Positions 16,846 through 24,979 of a stretch of 34,286 nucleotides of DNA are shown here, one piece after another. Every line of letters starts with the position of its first letter. The first letter of the stretch is position 1. This stretch comes from Streptomyces sp. CT34. GTDB lineage: Bacteria; Actinomycetota; Actinomycetes; Streptomycetales; Streptomycetaceae. A program made the translations under genes and the position numbers. The DNA lies in assembly GCF_000805335.1 (NCBI RefSeq), contig NZ_KN708638.1, positions 4,661,021 to 4,695,306 of the forward strand, in the 5' to 3' direction. The notes beneath the pieces are model-generated. The model was not told the origin of the DNA, ran no database searches, and worked only from the letters and a program-made list of their open reading frames with translations.

Positions 16846-17677
16846 GTCGATAGCCCCTTGCCGCTTCTTCGACCATGGCCAGGGACGCCTCGGGAGACAG
16901 TGCGGCGGCCCTCAGTAGATCGTACGACCTCCGATACTCCGTCACGAGCGGTGGAAAGTCGATGACTTGGCCACTGTGGGCGTTCTCGGTGTAGGCGACG
17001 ACGGGTGCATCGGGAAAGGTCATGACTCGCAGATCGCCCATCATGATGGGGCCTGTTGCCGCAGCTTCGGGCAAGAGCTGGAGAACGCTCTCGCTGCTCC
17101 GGATCACTGCGGCGATGTGGTCTAGCTGGTCAGCCATCTGTTCGGGTGGCAGAGTCGGTCGACGGATGAGCGACTCTTGCAGGATGCCCCAGTAATAGGC
17201 GTGGCCGTCGCACTTCCAGAAGTCGGCGCGCGCCATTCGTGCGCCGACGTGCCTTTCGACTTCCTTGGCCTTCAACCAGGGCTTTCCCGTCTGCGCGAGT
17301 CGCCGGACATAGGCTTCGGTCTGCAAAAGGCCAGGAATGACGCCGGGTGCCCACTCTTCGATCGTCGTCGCGCGTACCTCCATCTCTGCGACGTCCGCGA
17401 AGTATGTGGCGAGGCCGGAGCGGCGTGCCTGTTGCACTTTCTCGCAGTGCCGCTCGAAGAAGCCGCCCGTCTTGAGCTTCTTGTCGACGTGGACCGCAAG
17501 ATCCATCGGCATGCCCAGTTCGCCACGCTCGATTCGGCTGAGCAGCGGTGCTCCGCGGAAGCTGCCCTCCACTAACTGGTCGAGGGTGAGGCCCGCGCTT
17601 TCCCGCAGGTAGCGCAACTCGGCGCCGTAGAAGCACGGGACGCTCGCCGACGGGTCCGGATTCTTACGGGGAGACAC
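16823..17677 (-). CDS. XRE-family helix-turn-helix regulator with DUF5753-type C-terminal domain (WhiJ-like)
   Basis: 284 aa. The N-terminal HTH spans ~residues 18-70 (GAELRYLRESAGLTLDQL, then LLSRIERGELG). The long C-terminal domain (WAPGVIPGLLQTEAYVRRL, then RPTLPPEQMADQLDHI, MTFPDAPVVAYTEN and YDLLRAAALSPEASLAMVEE) is the sensor-like domain common to this large Streptomyces family. GTG at 17677 has GGTGAG upstream. It is coupled to the DUF397 gene and divergent from the 64-aa gene. Family members such as WhiJ affect development, but the role of this copy is unknown. Confidence 0.88.
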   Translation of the reverse strand: MSPRKNPDPSASVPCFYGAELRYLRESAGLTLDQLVEGSFRGAPLLSRIERGELGMPMDLAVHVDKKLKTGGFFERHCEKVQQARRSGLATYFADVAEMEVRATTIEEWAPGVIPGLLQTEAYVRRLAQTGKPWLKAKEVERHVGARMARADFWKCDGHAYYWGILQESLIRRPTLPPEQMADQLDHIAAVIRSSESVLQLLPEAAATGPIMMGDLRVMTFPDAPVVAYTENAHSGQVIDFPPLVTEYRRSYDLLRAAALSPEASLAMVEEAARGYRHEAQQQD

Positions 17678-17793
17678 GACTCACCACCACCGCTTGTCAG
17701 TTGGGCACGAAAGCCCGATTCCCTTCCAAAGTACGGCGCGCGACGCCAGTCTGTGAGCGATTCATCACAATGCGCACTGGAAGGTGAACGGCC

Positions 17794-17988
17794 ATGGAAG
17801 ACGTGCACGAATGCGCCGAAGGGCTCAAGGGCGCGCTGAAGGCGAATGGGATCACGCTGCCTTCGCTCGGCGTCGATATGCCCTCGTTCGCGGGGGATTA
17901 CCCGCCTCCGCTGGTCGCGCTGGGCAACTGCAATATGGCCACGGCCCGGAAGCTCGCCGAGGTGCTGTACAAGGCGGTGGGGCGGTGA
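17794..17988 (+). CDS. Small conserved hypothetical protein (64 aa) of an XRE/DUF397 locus
   Basis: ATG at 17794 is preceded by GGAAGGTGA. The soluble peptide contains GITLPSLGVDMPSF and NMATARKLAEVLYKA, a pattern I recall from many small Streptomyces proteins placed divergently to XRE regulators. It has no membrane segment. The function is unknown; position suggests it belongs to the XRE/DUF397 module. Confidence 0.7.
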   Translation: MEDVHECAEGLKGALKANGITLPSLGVDMPSFAGDYPPPLVALGNCNMATARKLAEVLYKAVGR

Positions 17989-18395
17989 CGGCAGGGACGG
18001 CTGAGCGCCGTGGGTGGGGGTCGGAGGGGCTGCACCGAAGTACGTCCTCGGCGCGGGCGCATCTGGTATGTGGATGAGGAATACCCCGGCGTTCGCTCCA
18101 GGTCCTGCGGGCGCACTCCGGTACATCCCCTCCGACCCTGCGCCGTTGCCGAGTGCCGCGCCGTCTCGGTGCGGGCGGTGGCTGCCCGGTCGCCCTTGCC
18201 GTTGCGCTCCGCCGGGGCGTACGTCGGGGAAGGCTGGGTAAGACGGTCTGGTGCGAGGCGGCGGGGGCCGACTGAGCCCCCACGCCGCGCCTCCGGGCCG
18301 CGGCCCTACTATGGCTCGGACGTATAAGCGAAGGGACTCCGCCGCCGCCACCCCAGGCTCGGCTGGATCAGCCCGGATGAACGGGGGGACTTCTC
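17989..18395. other. Intergenic region upstream of the SPFH gene
   Basis: No gene is supported. It contains the nested inverted repeat at 18018-18138. TATAAG at 18323-18328 could be a -10 for the SPFH gene, without a good -35. Confidence 0.5.
18018..18138. repeat. Nested inverted repeat of unknown role
   Basis: GGGTCGGAGGGG (18018-18029) is the exact reverse complement of 18127-18138. With about five mismatches the pairing extends to 25 nt per arm (to 18042 and from 18114). Near its centre GGTAT (18065-18069) faces ATACC (18081-18085). It could be a structured RNA, a paired operator or a relic of a small element. Confidence 0.55.
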
Positions 18396-19574
18396 GTGGG
18401 CTTCATGGACCGTGTACGCGGCGAGTTCATCGACATCCTCGAATGGACGGACGACAGCCGGGACACGATCGTCTGGCGTTTCCCGCGCTACGAGAACGAG
18501 ATCAAGATGGGCGCCAAGCTCATCGTGCGCGAGTCGCAGGTGGCGGTCTTCGTCAACATGGGCCGGATCGCGGATGTCTTCGCGCCGGGCATGTACGAGC
18601 TCCAGACCGGCAACCTGCCGATCCTGTCGACGCTGCAGGGCTGGAAGTACGGCTTCCACTCGCCGTTCAAGGCGGAGGTCTACTTCGTCACCACCCGGCA
18701 GTTCACGGACATGAAGTGGGGCACGCAGAACCCGGTCACGGTGCGGGACCCGGAGTTCGGCATGGTGCGGCTGCGGGCGTTCGGCGGCTACGCGGCGCGG
18801 GTGACCGACCCGGCGAAGCTGCTGACCGAGCTGGCCGGCACCGACCCGATGTTCCGCACCGAGGAGGTCGAGGAGTACTTCCGGCAGCTGATCGTCGGCA
18901 AGCTCGGTACGCTGCTGGGGAGTTCGGGCATTCCGATGCTCGACCTGGCCGCGCGCCAGTCCGAGCTGGGCGACCGGCTGGGCAAGATGCTGACCGACGA
19001 GCTGGCGGCGTCGCACGGCATCTCGATCCCGAAGTTCGTCATCGAGAACATCTCGCTGCCGCCCGAGGTCGAGCAGGCCATCGACGCCCGGAGCCGGATG
19101 GGCATCATCGGGAACCTCGACAACTACGCGCGCATGCAGGCGGCGGACGCGGTGCGGGACGCGGCGAACAACCCGGGCGGCGCCGGGGAGGGCGTGGGCC
19201 TGGGCCTCGGTATGGCCGCGGGGCAGCAGATGGCGCAGGCGTTCGCGACGCCGCAGCAGCAGGGGCAGCCGGGGCAGCAGGTCCAGCCGGGCCAGCAGCA
19301 GTCCTACTCGCCGGCCGCGCCGGCTCCGGGGGGTGGGGCCGTGCCGCCGCCGCTGCCGGGTCAGCAGCAGTACCAGTGGCACGTCGCGGTGGACGGGCAG
19401 CAGCAGGGTCCGTACGACCACGCGACGTTCACCGGGCACATCAGCTCGGGAGCGGTACGGGCCGGGATGCTCGTCTGGCGGGACGGGATGGCGGGCTGGC
19501 AGCCGGTGGAGAACGTGCCGGAACTCGCCCAGCACTTCCGTGCCACTCCGCCCCCGCTGCCGCCGCAGGCGTAA
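18396..19574 (+). CDS. SPFH-domain (YdjI-like) protein with C-terminal GYF-type domain
   Basis: 392 aa. Residues ~20-245 resemble the stomatin/prohibitin-like YdjI family (DTIVWRFPRYENEIKMGAKLIV, then FAPGMYELQTGNLPIL, FRTEEVEEYFRQLIVGKLG and PPEVEQAIDARSRMG). YdjI of B. subtilis lies in the pspA-ydjGHI membrane-stress operon. A Gln/Pro linker (~283-325) leads to a GYF_2-like domain (WHVAVDGQQQGPYDHATF ... VWRDGMAGWQPVENVPEL), where Bacillus YdjI has a zinc ribbon. There is no signal peptide; it is probably at the inner membrane face. GTG at 18396 follows GGGGGGA. The next gene, a YdjG-like partner, starts 24 nt later. Confidence 0.82.
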   Translation: MGFMDRVRGEFIDILEWTDDSRDTIVWRFPRYENEIKMGAKLIVRESQVAVFVNMGRIADVFAPGMYELQTGNLPILSTLQGWKYGFHSPFKAEVYFVTTRQFTDMKWGTQNPVTVRDPEFGMVRLRAFGGYAARVTDPAKLLTELAGTDPMFRTEEVEEYFRQLIVGKLGTLLGSSGIPMLDLAARQSELGDRLGKMLTDELAASHGISIPKFVIENISLPPEVEQAIDARSRMGIIGNLDNYARMQAADAVRDAANNPGGAGEGVGLGLGMAAGQQMAQAFATPQQQGQPGQQVQPGQQQSYSPAAPAPGGGAVPPPLPGQQQYQWHVAVDGQQQGPYDHATFTGHISSGAVRAGMLVWRDGMAGWQPVENVPELAQHFRATPPPLPPQA

Positions 19575-19598
19575 CCGACCCCCAGGAGCCGGTGACCC

Positions 19599-19878
19599 AT
19601 GAGCTACCAGCCGTACCAGCCCTACCAGCCGCAGCCTCAGCAGGGGCAGCCGTATCCGCCGCAGCAGCCCTACCCGCAGCAGCAGGGGTATCCGCAACAG
19701 CCGCAACAGCCGTACCCGCCGCAGCCCCAGCAGGGGCAGCCGTATCCGCAGCAGCAGGGGTACCCGCCGCAGCAGGGGTATCCGCAGCCCCAGCAGCAGC
19801 CGTACCAGCAGCCGCAGCAGCAGCCCCCGCAGCAGCAACAGCAGGCGTGTCAGCAGCCGCCCGCGCAGCAGCAGCCGA
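19599..19878 (+). repeat. Degenerate CAG/CCG/TAC-rich repeats encoding the Q/P/Y tail
   Basis: Degenerate 15-21 nt units (CAGCAGGGGTATCCGCAG and relatives) recur about a dozen times. They keep frame and encode QPYP/QQGYP. Confidence 0.8.
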
Positions 19879-20915
19879 GCGAGCCGCAGTCCTACGCGTG
19901 CCAGTCCTGCGGTTCCACCTCCGAGTACGCGCCGGGGACGAACGTCCTGCGCTGCCCGCACTGCCGCTTCGAGCAGCCCATCGTCCCCCTCAACCGCGAG
20001 GTGCGGGAGCACCCTTGGGAGGAGCTGGCGACGCTGGTGCCCAAGCCGCGGGTGTCGGGCGGGCAGATCCTCAAGTGCCCCGGGTGCGGTGCGGCCAACC
20101 AGACCGACGCGCTCTCCGGCAACTGCCAGTTCTGCGCCACCCCGTTGGTCGCCTCGGCCGCCGAGGACCGGATCGTGCCCGAGGGTGTGGTGCCGTTCCG
20201 GGTCGAGAAGCGGGACGTGCACGAGAACCTGCGCAAGTGGGCCCGGTCCCGCTGGTTCGCGCCGAACAGCCTGAAGAAGGTGGGCTCGGCGGAGTCCCTG
20301 CACGGGACGTATGTGCCGCACTGGACGTACGACGCCCAGACCACGTCGTCCTACAGCGGCGAGCGCGGTGAGGAGTACACCGTAGGGTCCGGCGACGACA
20401 AGGAGACCAGGGTCCGCTGGTACCGGGTCAACGGCACGGTCAACCGGTTCTTCGACGACGTCCTGGTCCCCGGTGTCGGGACCGTAGACACCAACCGGCT
20501 GTCGGCGCTGGAGCCCTGGCCGCTGAAGCAGGCGGTGGCGTACCAGGAGGCGTATCTGGCGGGGTTCAGGACCCTGCGGTACGAGGTCGAGCCGGAAGCG
20601 GGTTTCCAGACCGCCCAGCAGAAGATGGCCAAGGTCATCGAGGAGGACTGCAAGCGGGACATCGGCGGTGACCAGCAGCGGGTGCACGCGGTCAACACCA
20701 GCTACGGGGCGATGACGTACAAGCTGCTGCTGCTCCCGGTGTGGTTCGCGTCGTACGTCTACAACGGCAAGCAGTGGCAGGTCATGGTCAACGCCGAGAC
20801 CGGCGAGGTCACCGGTGAGCGTCCGTACAGCCCGTTGAAGATCGCCTGCGCGGTCGTCCTGGTGGCGGTGCTGGTGACGCTCTGGTTCGTGCTGAGCCGG
20901 CACCACCATCACTGA
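19599..20915 (+). CDS. Zinc-ribbon (TFIIB-type) tail-anchored membrane protein, YdjG-like
   Basis: 438 aa. Residues 1-95 are almost only Gln, Pro, Tyr and Gly, in degenerate QPYPPQQ/QQGYPQ units. Two zinc ribbons follow: CQSCGS ... CPHC at ~101-123 and CPGCGA ... CQFC at ~160-183. A soluble domain with W and Y clusters (HWTYDAQTTSSYSGERGEEY) comes next. One helix near the end (IACAVVLVAVLVTLWFVL, ~413-432) is capped by a RHHHH tail. Order and content match Bacillus YdjG, a partner of YdjI. It is coexpressed with the SPFH gene and probably recruits it to the membrane; a role in phage-shock-like envelope stress is inference. Confidence 0.8.
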   Translation: MSYQPYQPYQPQPQQGQPYPPQQPYPQQQGYPQQPQQPYPPQPQQGQPYPQQQGYPPQQGYPQPQQQPYQQPQQQPPQQQQQACQQPPAQQQPSEPQSYACQSCGSTSEYAPGTNVLRCPHCRFEQPIVPLNREVREHPWEELATLVPKPRVSGGQILKCPGCGAANQTDALSGNCQFCATPLVASAAEDRIVPEGVVPFRVEKRDVHENLRKWARSRWFAPNSLKKVGSAESLHGTYVPHWTYDAQTTSSYSGERGEEYTVGSGDDKETRVRWYRVNGTVNRFFDDVLVPGVGTVDTNRLSALEPWPLKQAVAYQEAYLAGFRTLRYEVEPEAGFQTAQQKMAKVIEEDCKRDIGGDQQRVHAVNTSYGAMTYKLLLLPVWFASYVYNGKQWQVMVNAETGEVTGERPYSPLKIACAVVLVAVLVTLWFVLSRHHHH

Positions 20916-20946
20916 GGGCGGGCCGGAAACGGTCACCGAGTGGTGA

Positions 20947-20974
20947 GGCGGCGGTGGGGGTACTCCCCGCCGCC
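20947..20974 (+). terminator. Hairpin terminator after the zinc-ribbon gene
   Basis: GGCGGCGG (20947-20954) pairs with CCGCCGCC (20967-20974), and the G/C-rich loop can extend the stem. It separates the gene from convergent cseC; no T tract. Confidence 0.6.
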
Positions 20975-20980
20975 GTTGCT

Positions 20981-21038
20981 GTCAGCGGTCCGGGGAGGCT
21001 GTCAGCGTCCGGGAGGCCGTCAGCGGTCCGGGAGCTGG
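20981..21038 (-). repeat. Three tandem units covering the 3' end of cseC and its stop codon
   Basis: Units of 20, 18 and 20 nt (GTCAGCGGTCCGGGGAGGCT and variants) are arrayed at 20981-21000, 21001-21018 and 21019-21038. The unit at 21019 contains the cseC stop (21020-21022); the other two are copies of the gene end lying downstream. Confidence 0.85.
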
Positions 21039-22324
21039 ATGACCGGGAAGCTGCCGGTCGCGGTCGGGGCGTTCTCGGGGAGCCAGAGGACCGATACGGC
21101 GCCGGTGGAGCCGTCCGTCAGCTCGTCGGCGTTGCGGAAGGTGAGGCGGGCGCCGAGCACCCGCGCCTGGCCGGCGGCGATCGTCAGACCCAGGCCGTGG
21201 CCGACACCGGCACGGTCGCTGCTGCCGGTGCGGAACCGGCTCGGGCCCTCGCGCAGCAGCGCCTCCGGGAAGCCGACGCCGTGGTCGCGGACCCGCAGGA
21301 CCCGGCCCTCCACGGTGACCTGGATGGGCGGCTTGCCGTGCCGGGAGGCGTTGGCGATGAGGTTGCCCAGGATGCGTTCGAGGCGGCGCGGGTCGGTGGA
21401 GACCTCCGCGTCCCGCACGATCTCGACCGTGACGTCCGGGTCCAGCGCCCGCACCCGGCGGGTGACGAACTCGCCGAGGCAGACGTCCTGGAGCTCGGCC
21501 CGCTCCGCGTAGCCGTCGAGGCGGGCCACCTCCAGAACGTCCTCGACGAGGGTGCGCATCGCCTGCGCCCGGTCGCGGACCAGCTCCGACGGGCGTCCGG
21601 GCGGCAGGAGTTCGGCGGCGGTCAGCAGGCCGGTCACCGGCGTGCGCAGTTCGTGGGCGATATCGGCGGTCACCCGCCGCTCGGCCTCGATGCGCTGCTG
21701 GAGGGCGTCCGACATGGCGTCCACCGCCCATGCCAGATCGTCCGTCTCGTCGCGCACCCGGCCGCCGCCGACCTCGTCGCGGATCCGGACGGAGGTGTCG
21801 CCGTCGGCCAGCTTCCCGGCCGCGGCGGCGGCCTTCCGCAGCCGCTTGGAGAGCCGCCCGCCGACCAGCACACCGAGCGCGCAGCCGCCGACCACCACCG
21901 CCGTGGAGCCGATCAGCAGTGCCTGGTCCAGGTCGTCGAGGACGGCGAAGCGGTCCGGGAAGCGGTCGTGGATGGAGAGCACCCGCCCGTTGCCGAGGGG
22001 GGTGGCGGCCCACACCTCGGGGGCGGTCTGGCCGGTGTCCTGGAGGAAGGTGGCGCGCTGGCCCTCGGCGACCTCCTTGCGGAGGGGCTTGGGCAGCGCC
22101 GGGTCGTTGATCTTCGCGCCGAACTGGAGGCGGTTGGTGGACTCGAAGATCTTCTGGGTGAAGTTGAGGCGCTCTATTTGTACGTCGCGGCTGTTGTCGA
22201 GCATGGAGACGCGGGCGGCGTTGTGCACGACAATGCTCAGCGCCACCGCGACCAGCGCCCCGACGAGCGCGATCGCGGCGCTGAGCTTCCATCTCAGGCC
22301 CGTTCGCAGGGCCAGCCGTACCAC
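21020..22324 (-). CDS. cseC: Sensor histidine kinase CseC
   Basis: Membrane kinase of the cell-envelope-stress system; with CseB it switches on sigE when the wall is damaged. From GTG 22324 the 434-aa protein has a first helix at ~13-33 (KLSAAIALVGALVAVALSIVV) and an extracytoplasmic loop of ~100 residues. A second helix (ALLIGSTAVVVGGCALGVLV) and a HAMP-like segment follow. The H box is ADIAHELRTPVTG (H224), the N box is GNLIANASRHG and the G boxes are DHGVGFPE and GHGLGLTIA. The open frame runs further upstream inside cseB, but the 8-nt gap after the cseB stop and the membrane-helix start favour this GTG. Identity rests on the gene order sigE-cseA-cseB-cseC. Confidence 0.92.
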   Translation of the reverse strand: MVRLALRTGLRWKLSAAIALVGALVAVALSIVVHNAARVSMLDNSRDVQIERLNFTQKIFESTNRLQFGAKINDPALPKPLRKEVAEGQRATFLQDTGQTAPEVWAATPLGNGRVLSIHDRFPDRFAVLDDLDQALLIGSTAVVVGGCALGVLVGGRLSKRLRKAAAAAGKLADGDTSVRIRDEVGGGRVRDETDDLAWAVDAMSDALQQRIEAERRVTADIAHELRTPVTGLLTAAELLPPGRPSELVRDRAQAMRTLVEDVLEVARLDGYAERAELQDVCLGEFVTRRVRALDPDVTVEIVRDAEVSTDPRRLERILGNLIANASRHGKPPIQVTVEGRVLRVRDHGVGFPEALLREGPSRFRTGSSDRAGVGHGLGLTIAAGQARVLGARLTFRNADELTDGSTGAVSVLWLPENAPTATGSFPVIQLPDR

Positions 22325-22332
22325 TGGAGGTG

Positions 22333-23040
<708 letters not shown>

Positions 23041-23049
23041 GCGGTGGTC

Positions 23050-23742
23050 TCAGCCCTCCGATCCCGTGCCGTCGTCCGGTGAGGCGCCGGCGGTGGTCTT
23101 GCTGTAGTCGGTGTGATACCGGTCGAACTCGGTGAAGTGGTCGTTCGCCCAGCGGTAGGTCATCACATCCTCCCCCGAGGGGCAGCACACCTTGTCGCCC
23201 GTGGCGTAGGTCTGCTTGGAGACCTCCAGGTCGCCCTTGTTCACCCCGGCGTACACCGACGGCTGCTCGTTCGTGTACACGTTGTCATACCCATCGGGGG
23301 CGCCGGTCTGCTCGCGGTAGACGTACGAACCGAGGCCGACCGAGTCCGCGCAGGTCATGACGTTGACGATCACGTCGGGCGCGGAGCCGCCGGTGAGCGA
23401 GGCGTAGGTCACCTCGACCGGGTACGCGTCCGCGGCGCACGGCTTGGCGACGGACCGCTTCACGTCCGCGCTGACCTTCGGGTCGTCCTTGAGCAGCTTG
23501 ACCGCGTTGACCTTCTTGTAGGGGGCGGTCGAGCTGGGGGCGGGGGACGAGCTGAGTGCGCCCCGCGGGGCGGGTGTGTGGGTGGCGGAGCCTTCCTTGC
23601 GGACGCCCCCGCCGCCGGGGTTGCAGCCGGCCAGCAGCAGACCGACGGCGGCCACCCCCGCAGTGGCCGCGCCGCCCTTGGTCAAACCGCTCCTGGTCAG
23701 GCTTCTGCCCGGCCTGTATCTGGACAATCCGCTCCCGCTCAC
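23050..23742 (-). CDS. cseA: Lipoprotein CseA, negative regulator of the SigE system
   Basis: 230 aa with a lipoprotein signal: a basic N-terminus, a hydrophobic core, then the lipobox LLAGC with the lipidated Cys at ~40 (GVAAVGLLLAGC). A Gly/Ser/Thr/Pro linker follows, then a globular extracytoplasmic part with two pairs of cysteines (PCAADAYP, MTCADSVG, KVCCPSG). In S. coelicolor CseA is an outer-face lipoprotein whose loss raises sigE expression. GTG 23742 is the most upstream start and gives a long n-region; a later start cannot be excluded. It is separated from sigE by 217 bp that hold a hairpin. Confidence 0.88.
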   Translation of the reverse strand: MSGSGLSRYRPGRSLTRSGLTKGGAATAGVAAVGLLLAGCNPGGGGVRKEGSATHTPAPRGALSSSPAPSSTAPYKKVNAVKLLKDDPKVSADVKRSVAKPCAADAYPVEVTYASLTGGSAPDVIVNVMTCADSVGLGSYVYREQTGAPDGYDNVYTNEQPSVYAGVNKGDLEVSKQTYATGDKVCCPSGEDVMTYRWANDHFTEFDRYHTDYSKTTAGASPDDGTGSEG

Positions 23743-23892
23743 CGTGCTGCTCGCACTGCCGCCGATCGCGCCGCTGCCGCGTACCGCGCCGAAGTTCCTC
23801 TTGAGATTGTCGCGCGCCTTGCCGTGAGCCGTGCTGTGGCGTCCGTTACGCCCGTTCTGCCGCCGCGGTGCGGTGCCCGCGCCGCGGCCGTG

Positions 23893-23911
23893 CCGCCGGT
23901 GTGGCCGGCGG
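23893..23911 (-). terminator. Hairpin between sigE and cseA, candidate partial terminator
   Basis: CCGCCGG-(5 nt)-CCGGCGG forms a perfect 7-bp stem about 50 nt after the sigE stop, in a 217-bp gap. In S. coelicolor most sigE transcripts are reported to end before cseA (from memory), so this may be the attenuator. No T tract is present. Confidence 0.4.
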
Positions 23912-23959
23912 GTGCGGCGGATGTGCCGCCGAGGGGGGTGATCCGTGGGGCGCCGCCGG

Positions 23960-24511
23960 TCAGGCCGCGCACCGCTCCCGCTCCTTGTTCCCGCGCTCCA
24001 GCATCCGTGCGTCTATGTCGCGGCTCTCCAGCTCCTGGCGGAGGCGGGCCAGCGCCCGGTGGAGGGTGCTCTTGACCGTGCCGGTGGACATGCCCAGCGC
24101 GGCGGCGGTCTCCTCGGTGCTCATCTGCTCCCAGTGCCGCAGCACGACGACGCTGCGCTGCTTGGGGGCCAGCACGCCGAGGATGTCCATCAGCAGGGCG
24201 CGGTCGGCGCGCTGCTCGGTGCCGTCGTCGACGCTCGCGTCCGGGAGCTGCTCGGTGGGCACCTCCTCCAGCTTGCGGGCGCGCCACCACTCGGTGCGGG
24301 TGTTGATCATGACGCGGCGGAGGTAGGCGTCCGCCAGCGACTTGTCCGCGATGCCGTCCCAGCGGCCGTACGTACGCACCAGGGCTGTCTGGAGCAGGTC
24401 CTGGGCGTCGACGGGGTCCGGAACCAGGCGTCGGGCGCTGCGCAGCAGTGCCTCCTGCCGAGTCCGTACGTACTCCTCGAAGTCCAGTACCTTGCCGCCG
24501 CTGGTCGCCAT
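23960..24511 (-). CDS. sigE: ECF RNA polymerase sigma factor SigE
   Basis: Cell-envelope-stress sigma factor. ATG 24511 (MATSGGKVLDFEEYVRT) has GGAGG 7 nt upstream; the longer open frame adds ~95 residues of non-family sequence and is rejected. Region 2 is at ~10-80 (FEEYVRTRQEALLRSARRLV, then DAQDLLQTALVRTYGRWDG and YLRRVMINTRTEWWR). Region 4 is at ~115-165 (LAPKQRSVVVLRHWEQMS, then TAAALGMSTGTVKSTLHRAL). At 183 aa it nearly equals the S. coelicolor protein as I remember it. No cognate anti-sigma gene follows; control is at the promoter through CseB/CseC with CseA. Confidence 0.95.
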   Translation of the reverse strand: MATSGGKVLDFEEYVRTRQEALLRSARRLVPDPVDAQDLLQTALVRTYGRWDGIADKSLADAYLRRVMINTRTEWWRARKLEEVPTEQLPDASVDDGTEQRADRALLMDILGVLAPKQRSVVVLRHWEQMSTEETAAALGMSTGTVKSTLHRALARLRQELESRDIDARMLERGNKERERCAA

Positions 24512-24870
24512 TCCGACGCCTCCGATCCGCTTGCGTTTCCCCGCGTTGACCGTGCCGGTGGTCACCTCCAGCACGGGAATGACGCTACGGAGAGGGTGTT
24601 GCGGCGTAATGTGCGTCGGCCCCACAGGGAGTGCACGGAAAACACTCGGTTGTGTAACAGCCCGCCGGGGGTCATACCTCGGGCGGACGGGGCCACTGCC
24701 GGGGTCATACTCCCGGCGGACGGGGGGCCCGGCTCCAGGGGGACAAAAGTCCCACGCCGCGGAAATAGCGCCGAGTTGGGCGGTATTTCTCCCCATTTGC
24801 CCGGAATTGTGATGGCGCTATGGCGACGCCATGTCGCCGATATGCCGGGTTATGGCGCACGGAAATGCAC
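24512..24870 (-). promoter_or_regulatory. sigE upstream regulatory region
   Basis: No coding region is supported. TAGCGT on the minus strand (24582-24587) is a possible -10, which would give a ~65-nt leader. Upstream lie the direct repeats at 24664-24725, and a small stem GGGAC-AAAA-GTCCC near 24740. A strong -35 is not visible, as expected for an activator-dependent promoter. Confidence 0.5.
24664..24725 (-). promoter_or_regulatory. Tandem direct repeats upstream of sigE: candidate CseB operator
   Basis: Two copies of GCC-GGGG(G)-TCATAC followed by a 15-nt similar tail ending GGCGGACGGGG lie at 24664-24692 and 24698-24725. The TCATAC cores start at 24672 and 24705, 33 nt apart, about three helical turns, as expected for head-to-tail dimers of an OmpR-type regulator. 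Confidence 0.6.
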
Positions 24871-24902
24871 ACGGGCGTGGCCACCGGAGTGGCCACGCCC
24901 GT
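24871..24902 (-). terminator. Terminator downstream of mutY
   Basis: Perfect 14-bp stem ACGGGCGTGGCCAC / GTGGCCACGCCCGT with a 4-nt loop, ~78 nt after the mutY stop. It insulates the sigE promoter from mutY transcription. Confidence 0.8.
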
Positions 24903-24979
24903 ATAGATGCGGAATTCGGTCTCCGCGTTACATGAACCAGTGATGGATTCCGGAGACCGGAGACGGGGTCCGGCGGTCG

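Noticed and set aside
18309..20936. 875-codon minus-strand frame over the SPFH and zinc-ribbon genes
   Set aside because: Arg/Leu/Val-only composition with no domains; caused by CAG/CCG-rich repeats on the other strand.
24512..24796. N-terminal extension of SigE by ~95 residues
   Set aside because: The family starts near MATSGGKVLDFEEYV and GGAGG lies 7 nt before ATG 24511; the extension has no family similarity and covers the promoter region.
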